Shown here in pieces: positions 56,696 to 64,000 of a DNA stretch of 64,000 bases. Each line of letters begins with the position of its first letter. Position 1 is the stretch's first letter. The position numbers were made by a program, and so were the translations under genes. The stretch is from Hormoscilla sp. GM7CHS1pb (lineage in GTDB: Bacteria; Cyanobacteriota; Cyanobacteriia; Cyanobacteriales; Desertifilaceae), in the NCBI GenBank assembly GCA_014323675.1, contig JACONN010000003.1, positions 186,001 through 250,000 on the forward strand. The letters are read 5' to 3'. A model generated the notes under the pieces. The model was not told where the DNA came from. It saw only the letters and a program-made list of their open reading frames with translations, and searched no databases.

Positions 56696-59600
56696 ATGCT
56701 TACTATTCCTGGCTACCAAATACTCGCCAAAATCTATGAAAGTGCCAATTCCCTAGTCTATCGGGGACGTCAAGAGCACGATCGGATCCCCGTAATTATC
56801 AAAGTCCTCAAGCAAGAATATCCCAGCCCGGAAGCAATCAGCAGATATAAGCAGGAATATAAACTAACCCGGAGTCTGAATTTATCAGGATCTGTGAAAG
56901 CCTACAGCTTGCAAAAATATCAGAATACTCTGGTAATGGTATTAGAAGATATTGGCGGGGAATCATTAAAGCAGTTAATGGCTTCCAAAAAGTTTACCAT
57001 CTTGGAATTGATCGCCTTAGGGATCGAAATTACAGAAAGCTTGGGATAAATTCACGCAGCAAATGCGATCCACAAGGATATTAACCCGTCCAATATCATT
57101 TTTAATCCAGTTACAGGAGAGGTAAAAATTATCGACTTTAGCATCTCCACGAGATTAACGAAAGCAGAAAACAATAAAACAGCTCAGACGAATAAACAGC
57201 AGGCTGTGTTAGAAGGGACACTTGCCTATATGTCCCCAGAGCAAACGGGCAGAATGAACCGATCGCTAGATTATCGCACGGACTTTTACTCCCTCGGTGT
57301 CACATTCTATGAACTGCTGGCCCAGCAACTGCCTTTTACTGCCGCCGACGCCATGGAGTTAGTGCACGATCATATTGCTAAACAGCCAGTGCCACCCCAC
57401 AAAATTAATCAGGAGATTCCCAAAGCAGTTTCAGATATAGTCATGAAGCTGTTAGCAAAAACCGCAGAGGATCGATACCAAAGTGCCTGGGGCATTAAAG
57501 CGGATTTTCAGACATGTCTGCAACAGTTACAGTCAAAGTGATACATTGAAGAATTTCCCCTGGGCAGTGAAGATATTTCTGATAAGTTTGAAATACCTCA
57601 GAAACTATATGGCAGAGAGCAAGAAATAGAAACATTACTGGCAGCGTTAGATCGGGTCAGTAAGGGGAAGACAGAAATGATGCTAGTATTGGGATATTCT
57701 GGCATCGGTAAGTCCGCCCTCGTGCAGGAAATTGATCGACCCATTACCCGCACGAAGGGATATTTTATCTGGGGAAAATTCGACCAGCTACAGCGGGGTA
57801 TCCCCTATTCGGCGATAGTCAGCGCCTTCTCAGAATTGGTCCGGCAACTGTTAACAGAAAGTGAAGCTAAGCTAGAGTTATGGCGAGAAAAACTATTGGC
57901 AGCGTTTGGGCCCAATGGGCAAATTATCATAGATGTGATTCCCGAAGTAGAACTGATAGTTGGACCTCAGCCAATTGTAGTAGATTTAAAGCCAGCGGAG
58001 TCTCAAAACCGGTTTAATCTAGTGTTTCAAAACTTCATCCGGGTGTTTTGCCAACAGGAACATCCCTTAGTTATCTTTCTGGACGATCTCCAGTGGGCGG
58101 ACTTTGCGACCCTCAAGTCGATCGAGTTGATGATGACCGATGAGGAGACAAAATATCTGTTGATGATTGGAGCCTATCGCGATAATGAAGTCAGTCCCAC
58201 CCATCCTTCGATCGTGACTATTGACAGGCTGCGGGATGATGGGGCGACAATCAATGAGATTCCCTTGGCTCCCTTGAACATCGAGCATATTACTCAGTTG
58301 ATTGCTCAAACCTTGAGTAAAAATCAAGGAGCGGTAAAACCCTTGGCCGAACTGGTGGTGCGGAAAACGGAAGGCAACCCTTTCTTTGTGAATCAGTTCC
58401 TGCAAACACTGTATCAAGAAAATTTGCTCGCTTTTAAAGATCCTCAGTCCGGAGAGATGGGCGGATGGACTTGGGATATCGCCGAAATAGAGGCGATCGG
58501 GATCGCGGATAATGTGGTAGATTTGACGAGCTCGAAATTGAAGAAATTACCATCGGAAACGCAGCAGGTTTTACGCCTGGCATCTTGTTTGGGCAACCAA
58601 TTTGACTTAAACACCCTCTCTCTCATCTATGAAAAGGAATCCTTCTCGACCTTCCAAGAGATGTTGCCAGCAATAGAGTCAGGATTGATCCAACCAAGTT
58701 CCCAGGCGGAAGCAGAGGGCATAGCATTGATGAATTATCCGCTGTTGATTCTCAATTATAAATTCCTGCACGATCGGGTGCAACAAGCGGCTTATGCTCT
58801 GATTGATGAATCGCAGAAACAGGCCGTTCATCTGAAGATTGGCCGGCTCTTGCTGGCGATGACACCGGTGGAATATCGGGCCGACAGAATCTTCGATCTG
58901 GTAGATCATCTGAATATCGGTCGGTCTTCGATCGAGCCGGAAGGAGAACGGGTGGAATTGGCAAAATTGAATTTGGACGCGGCTAAAAAAGCCAAAGATG
59001 CCACCGCCTACGTGGCGGCCTACTCCTACGTGACCGCAGGTATGGATCTATTAACAGAAAATATTTGGGACTCGGACTATGACTTGGCCTTTGCGTTGCA
59101 TAAAGAACGGGCAGAGGTAGAGTATCTCAATGGCAATTTCTCGGAGAGTGAAGAATTGATTAATCTGACATTGTCACGGGCCAAATCAGTTCCCGAAAAG
59201 ATTGAGGTTTATAACCTGCTGTTGGTACAGTATAATCGGCGTGCTAAATACGAGGAGGCCGTGCAAGCAGGAAAAGAGGCTCTGAGACTGTTAGGGATAG
59301 AATTGCCAACAGAGGATTTACCAGGGGCCATTAGTGCGGAAGTGGTATCAGCGAAAGAAAATTTGGGCGATCGGGAAATAGCTGACTTAATGGATGTGCC
59401 AGAAATAACAGCATGGTTGCCTTTAGCGACAGTTTTACTGTTAAATAATTTAGCCCCTTCTGTATACATGCTCGACCCCCAACTATGGACAGTGATTGTC
59501 CTGAAAGGGAGTAATATTTGTATTAAATCTGGTTATGCTCCCGAATCATCCTTTTTCTACCCTACCTATGGTATACTCCTGGGGGTGATGTTTGGGGAAT

Positions 59601-61345
59601 ATAAATCAGCTTATGAATTTGGCATGCTAGGACTAAAGCTGAATGAAAAGTGGGGCCAGCCAGTATATAAGGCGAGTGCTACAATGGTAATCTACTTGAA
59701 TTATTGGTTTAATCACTTAAAAGAGGCGAACGAGATCGCCAACGTTGGGTATCAGTCGGCTTTGGACTCGGGGGATTTGCAGTATGGTGGCTACATGCTG
59801 CTCAATAAGTTAATTAATTTATACATGCAGGGTTATGATTGCGTCAAACTCCTGTCAGAAGTACCGAAGTATTTGCAGTTCAGCCAAAAAACGGAAAATA
59901 GTCTGGTGACAGATACTCTGACGGGACTGCATTTGGTGCTGTTGAACTTGAATAACAAAACTCCTACTAAGTGGGATTTCCAGAGTGAAACAGTCGGGGA
60001 AGCAGAGTATATAGAAACTTGTCAGCAACATCAAAACTTTTACTCCCTAGGGGTATATCAGATTTTTAAGCTCCAGGTTCTCTATTTGTACGGGAATATA
60101 GATGAGGCGCTCAAATGTGCTTTAGCGACGGAAGGGCTGATGCAATATCTGTTAGGAATACTACCGGTGACGGAATATAATTTTTATTCCTCACTGGTCC
60201 TGGCAGCGGCCTATCCTGCAGCTACACCAGCAGATCGAAAACAATATGCCGAAAAGTTAGAGGTTAATCAACAGCAGCTGAAAATCTGGGCAGACAACTG
60301 TCCGGCAAATTTCCAGCATAAGTATCTGATGGTGGCCAGAGTCCGAAGAACTGGAGATTGCTGCCTCGGCGTCAGTAGATGGAGAAGAAGTAATTGTGCA
60401 GCAATCTACTTTAGTAGAATCGAGTCAGGATTTGCCAGTGACGGCGATCGAATATGTAGAGCGATCGCACAAAGATGTAGTATTGAGTAATGCGGCCCGA
60501 TCGGGGCAATTTACCACGGACCCCTACATTGCGGCCAAGAAGTTGAAGTCTCTGTTATATATGCCGATTCTGAATCAAGGCAAACTGATTGGCATCCTTT
60601 ATTTGGAGAATAATTTAACAGTGGGGGCCTTTACGCCGGCGCGGCTGAAAGTCTTGAGACTGCTATCTTCCCAGGCAGCTATCTCCCTGGAGAATGCCCT
60701 CCTGTATGCCAACTTAGAACAAAAATTGGCAGAACGGACCCAGGAATTAAACGAGAAAAATGAAGACCTATCTGAAACCCTGTCGGAACTGAAGCGCACC
60801 CAAACCCAACTAATTCAAACGGAAAAAATGTCCGGTCTGGGACAGATGGTAGCGGGTGTGGCCCATGAAATCAACAACCCCATCAGCTTCATCTATGGGA
60901 ATGTGGACCATGCTAGTGACTATATCCAAGACCTGCTGAATTTGATCGACCTTTATCAGGAGCATTATCCCGAACCGGTGGAAGAAATCCAAGAGGAGAT
61001 CGAAGACCTGGACCTGGAATTCGTAACTGAGGACCTGGGAAAACTGCTGAAGTCGATGAAGGTAGGGGCCGACGCATCCGCAATATTGTCCTGTCTCTGC
61101 GGAGTTTCTCGGGCCTGCATGAAACTGGCATGAAGCCAGTGGATATTCACGAGGGCCTGGACAGCACTCTGTTAATTGTGCAGTCTCGACTGAACGACAG
61201 CGGGCAGAAAGCTGGGATTGAGGTGGTGAAAGAGTACGGTCAACTGCCCAAGGTAATTGGTTACGCCAGTCAGTTGAACCAGGTGTTTATGAATATCTTC
61301 AGTAATGGCATTGATGCTTTAGAGTCGGCAAGAGACCGGGAAACT
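56696..61345 (+). pseudogene. Giant Ser/Thr kinase-AAA-GAF-histidine kinase, decayed
   Basis: Order: kinase N-lobe (MLTIPGYQILAKIYESANSLVYRG), HKDINPSNIIF and IIDFSISTRL, MSPEQTGRMNRSLDYRTDFYSLG; AAA_16 ATPase (LYGREQEIETLLAAL, LGYSGIGKSALVQEI, VIFLDDLQWAD); long helical TPR-like region; GAF (LVESSQDLPVTAIEYV, SLLYMPILNQGKLIGILYLENN); HisKA with GLGQMVAGVAHEINNPISFI. Lesions: TAA at 57047 (Gln expected), TGA at 57539, a deletion near 60345 that joins the TPR region to mid-GAF, a one-base loss at ~61072 and an insertion from ~61345. The N-box NQVFMNIFSNGIDAL is still readable at ~61285-61330. The hybrid kinase family is common in filamentous cyanobacteria. Confidence 0.9.
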
Positions 61346-61360
61346 TCTTCCCCAGGGTGT

Positions 61361-61420
61361 GGTCAAAAACAGTTCGGGCTACTCCGTCTCCTACTAGCGG
61401 GTTTTGACCCACACCCGACA
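61361..61420. repeat. Short MITE-like inverted repeat
   Basis: GGGTGTGGTCAAAAAC ... CGGGTTTTGACCCACACCC gives a ~60-base hairpin at the point where histidine-kinase homology stops. The GTGTGGTCAAAA word returns at ~61912, close to where homology resumes, and variants border 49548-49700, so it may be a mobile end. Confidence 0.55.
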
Positions 61421-61471
61421 TGAACTAGCAACATTTCCCTGATTGGAGAAATAAGTCACGTGACTCTATGG

Positions 61472-61612
61472 CAGAGTTGCGCGACTTTAACTCAGAGTTG
61501 CGCGACTTTAACTCAGAGTTGCGCGACTTTAACGCAGAGTTGCGCGACTTTAACGCAGAGTCACGTGACTTTAACGCAGAGTCACGTGACTTTAACGCAG
61601 AGTCACGTGACT
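61472..61612. repeat. 21-bp minisatellite, 7 units
   Basis: The unit CAGAGTTGCGCGACTTTAAC occurs four times; then three units have TCACGTGAC in place of TTGCGCGAC. In one frame it would read (E)LRDFNS/ESRDFNA heptapeptides. It is part of the insertion in the kinase gene. Period 21 as at 49394-49550. Confidence 0.9.
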
Positions 61613-61614
61613 TT

Positions 61615-61822
61615 CGATCTCGTTCCCGGGCTCCCGCCTGGGAACGGGCCTGCTGAGGCTCCCGCCTCTAGTTCGATCTCGTTCCCGGGCTCCCGCCTGG
61701 GAACGGGCCTGCTGAGGCTCCCGCCTCTGGGGAAGATCCCGTTCCCTGATTCGATCTCGTTCCCGGGCTCCCGCCTGGGAACGGGTCTGCTGAGGCTCCC
61801 GCCTCTAGTTCGATCTAGTTCC
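61615..61822. repeat. Tandem GC-rich palindromic repeat, 3+ units
   Basis: Units of about 59 bases (CGATCTCGTTCCCGGGCTCC, then CGCCTGGGAACGGGCCTGC, then GAGGCTCCCGCCTCTAG) occur at 61615, 61674 and 61752, the last two spaced by an extra ~19 bases. The CGTTCCC..GGGAACG and CTAGAGGC..GCCTCTAG palindromes are dispersed elsewhere (40770, 50460, 53750, 62510). Confidence 0.85.
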
Positions 61823-62039
61823 GGAGATTGTAGCATTGTCCTTACCCAAAGAAGCGACATTTTGGTAAATCCCCCGTGTTGCCAAGCATTTGGATAACAA
61901 CTTCTACATGGGTGTGGTCAAAACCCGTCGATCGTTTATGGCCTCCCAGCCGTCGGATCCCCCTGTAGGGGCGACTGGCATTCTTGCGCAAATTATGATA
62001 TAAAGAAACAGATGTTCTCTCCGAATGCAACGCCAAGCA

Positions 62040-62363
62040 CCCCGCGAGGATTTCCCCGTACCAACTGTTTTTGACAACACCTCTTCCCCAGCGCCGAAAA
62101 GTACCATTCGCACCCGAGTAACTGACTCGGACTCTGTGGAAATCCAGATTGCTGACAATGGTCCTGGGATGCCCCCCGAAGTGCTACAGAAGATATTCGA
62201 CCCCTTCTTTACTACGAAGCCAGTGGGTTCTGGCACTGGGTTAGGGTTGTCTGTTAGCTATCAAATTGTGGTAGATAAACATGGCGGGCGGCTGAGTTGT
62301 ATTTCTGCACCAGGAGAGGGGGCGACCTTTGCGATCGAGATCCCGATCGAGCAGAAAAAATAA
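62040..62363 (+). pseudogene. Histidine kinase ATPase end (separated from its gene)
   Basis: VFDNTSSPAPKSTIRTRVTDSDSVEIQIADNGPGMPPEVLQ (G1) FFTTKPVGSGTGLGLSVSYQI (G2) to GATFAIEIPIEQKK is the rest of the HATPase domain of the gene at 56696-61345. The intervening ~700 bases are repeats and cannot be read through. Confidence 0.9.
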
Positions 62364-62507
62364 TCCCTGGGACGGGCGATCGCACTTATAATCAGATCGG
62401 TTGAGTTAAGCTGAGATCTTGCACCATTCTCGATTTCTCGATTCTCGATCGGCCTCCTGGCCACTGAAAACCTTAAGGTATTTTACCTTCATTTACCCCT
62501 CGTTTAC

Positions 62508-62560
62508 CCCTCGTTCCTAGGCTCCGCCTGGGAACGAGTTCTAGAGGCTCTGCCTCTAGT
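62508..62560. repeat. Palindromic dispersed repeat copy
   Basis: CTCGTTCCTAGGCTCCGCCT, then GGGAACGAGTTCTAGAGGCTCTGCCTC. Same family as 40770-40820 and 50460-50515. No gene in 62364-62691. Confidence 0.75.
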
Positions 62561-62691
62561 TCAAATTGCAATATGAGGTTAAGTGTCAGCTAATTGTTGG
62601 CAGATCGGGTGAATTGTTGGATGCAGTTCCCCTACTAATTTACGGGCGATCGGGCGATATCATTTCTGTTCTGTTCGATGACTATTCCTAT

Positions 62692-64000
62692 TCACCAATC
62701 CCCGATCGCGCCTAACTTGGGAAGCCGCAACATCCGATGTTCGATCGCTTCCCAGGTTTGGGGCGAAACCCGCACTGCTGCTTTTTTGCACTGAATGATG
62801 AGATCGTTGGCATATAAATAATTTTCTAGTGCTTTTGCTTCTGTTTGAGATAAATTAAACATTTCGTCTGTGAGATGAAATGCATCAAGTAAGGCTTGAA
62901 TAGTGCTATTTGCAATAATTCGAGGCACTATATTTATATTGTTTTCTGTTATTTGAATTTTTATTGCTTCCAATCTGGCAATCAATATAGAGAAATTTAC
63001 GTCGTTAAATACTTTGAATTTTTTTAATTTACCAACATAGATAATGCTGTTGGTAATCATGTTGGCGTAAACGATGGCGTCTGGGTCGGCGTAGACGTAG
63101 GCGTCGGCATAGGCGTAGATGTAGGCGTCGGCGATGAAGGTGGCGTAGGCGTCAGCGTAGGCTTTAGTGTAGGCGTTGGTGTAGGTATAGGCGATGTCGT
63201 TGGCTTTTGTGTAGAGGTAGGCGTTGGTGTAGGCGTAGGCGATGGCGTTAGCGTTGGCGATCGCGATCGCCCGTTTTCCCACAGGCTTAATATCACTTTC
63301 CGATCCAGCAGTTATCAGATCTGCCCAGCGCAGCAAATCTAACAAATTTGACGTATTGATAAACTTTTGAGCCTCTTTTTCCATCAGCAACAGCAACTCA
63401 TCTACACCACCGCGCATTAACCCAGCTACCAGCAAAAATATCTCGTGCCAGCGTTCATTTATTAGGCGTTTGGTCACTAACTGTTCAAATAAGCGGTTAT
63501 ATTCAATGTACTCAGCGGTTAAATATTCCTGAAGCGTCAAGTGGGAAAACGAGTAGACATTCTGCGCTCTTTCTACCAAAATACCTTGTTGCACTGCCAT
63601 GGCATTGAATACAGCTTCGCCATCCAAATGCTGCGGGGCATTTAGATTACCTACCAAAAATGTTTTAATTTGCTCTACAATCTCTCGCTGGGGGAAAAAC
63701 AGCTTGTCTGCCTGGAAGCCCTGATAGGCAATCTCCGAAAGCAGAATCTCCTCTAGCTGTGCGTCTAGTTCTTGAAAAACTTCATCTCGCTGCACCCGCT
63801 TCTCAGTTATCCATTCCTCCAGCAATATCCGCAGCGCCTTGCCATAGAGTTCGCTGCGATTGTTTGGGAAGTTTTGCGACTTGTCATACACTAGACACAA
63901 GAATGTCAGCAATAAAGGCGTCTGGGCTAATTCCTTAGCATCAGCATTTTCCCGTTTTTGCAGTAACTTCCAGCATCGATCGGCAGTTCTGGCTTGCTTG
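62692..64000 (-). CDS. NACHT-domain protein, C-terminal part (runs off the window)
   Basis: The frame is open to the window end. [39 protein letters not shown] is the end of the NACHT NTPase domain, followed by [14 protein letters not shown] and [19 protein letters not shown], the conserved wing segment after NACHT. Residues ~210-275 (of the visible part) are a low-complexity AYA/NAYxYA repeat encoded by GT-rich DNA (63060-63260). The last ~130 residues are helical with no known motif. Such NLR-like proteins act in anti-phage defence in some bacteria; the N-terminal effector lies outside the window and is unknown. Confidence 0.85.
   Translation of the reverse strand, partial: KQARTADRCWKLLQKRENADAKELAQTPLLLTFLCLVYDKSQNFPNNRSELYGKALRILLEEWITEKRVQRDEVFQELDAQLEEILLSEIAYQGFQADKLFFPQREIVEQIKTFLVGNLNAPQHLDGEAVFNAMAVQQGILVERAQNVYSFSHLTLQEYLTAEYIEYNRLFEQLVTKRLINERWHEIFLLVAGLMRGGVDELLLLMEKEAQKFINTSNLLDLLRWADLITAGSESDIKPVGKRAIAIANANAIAYAYTNAYLYTKANDIAYTYTNAYTKAYADAYATFIADAYIYAYADAYVYADPDAIVYANMITNSIIYVGKLKKFKVFNDVNFSILIARLEAIKIQITENNINIVPRIIANSTIQALLDAFHLTDEMFNLSQTEAKALENYLYANDLIIQCKKAAVRVSPQTWEAIEHRMLRLPKLGAIGDW
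63060..63265. repeat. GT/GGCGTAGG-rich repeat within the NACHT gene
   Basis: GGCGTAGGCGT, GGCGTTGGTGTAGG and similar words alternate with loose ~12-bp spacing on the plus strand. It is translated on the minus strand as A-Y-A-x-A-N repeats, giving strong strand asymmetry. Confidence 0.75.

Noticed and set aside
63057..63296. Pro/Thr-rich frame in the NACHT gene
   Set aside because: It is an alternative frame of the GT-rich repeat; the A/Y frame is continuous with the NACHT homology.
1..64000. tRNA and rRNA genes
   Set aside because: I looked for T-loop GGTTCGANTCC and anticodon-stem patterns and rRNA words and found none I would support; a tRNAscan run would settle it.

Overview
This window is cyanobacterial. 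It carries a Form IB rbcL-rbcX-rbcS cluster, a Ycf66 protein, an acyl-lipid desaturase, a DUF3179 protein, an xisI remnant, and very many copies of the HIP1 octamer GCGATCGC. The gene content and the load of repeats, broken genes and toxin-antitoxin debris look most like a filamentous Oscillatoriales-type genome. The order is an inference; the phylum is not in doubt.

Layout. 0-5.5 kb: repeats, gene fragments, an antitoxin-like gene, a HEPN + ParA-like pair, a RelE/HigB-type toxin-antitoxin pair and a decayed retropepsin pair. 5.7-9.3 kb: the RuBisCO cluster (minus) and panB (plus). 9.3-16 kb: debris, with a copy of the desA 3' end, a broken TPR gene joined at a HIP1 site to an S8 protease that lost its start, and a 479-aa protein I do not recognise. 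16.6-18.4 kb: an OLD/AAA15-type ATPase with a TOPRIM (DUF3226-like) partner. 19-24.3 kb: DUF3179 protein, SRPBCC fragment, small protein, desA, and a glutamine synthetase gene split by a 113-bp MITE. 24.5-32 kb: two ORF-less group II intron copies, a kinase with an internal deletion and its rearranged copy, TPR paralogues, and a VCBS/LRR/RTX protein.

35.5-45.6 kb is the most interesting stretch. Two paralogous AAA ATPases flank a winged-helix-like protein. They are followed by one long gene that fuses a DEDDy 3'-5' exonuclease, a Cas4-like PD-(D/E)XK nuclease with four cysteines, and an FtsK/HerA translocase. An IS66-family element (41677-43700, 8-bp duplication) splits that last gene; removing it restores the frame exactly. 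I know of no described system with this composition. DNA processing or anti-mobile-element defence is inferred.

46-50.7 kb: a Uma2-family gene, a dead DUF433 pair, a HIP1-free kinase-HAD-phosphoribosyltransferase operon that looks transferred, a 21-bp minisatellite, and xisI with an xisH remnant. 50.7-56.5 kb: ileS (two frameshifts), ycf66 and gnd. 56.7-62.4 kb: a wrecked giant Ser/Thr-kinase/histidine-kinase gene. 62.7 kb to the end: the C-terminal part of a NACHT protein running off the window.

The overall picture is housekeeping genes set among heavily rearranged DNA. Several rearrangement joints lie on HIP1 sites. Short palindromic repeats have entered reading frames in phase. Single-base frameshifts are frequent, several at homopolymers and two in essential ileS, so some may be sequencing errors rather than real decay.
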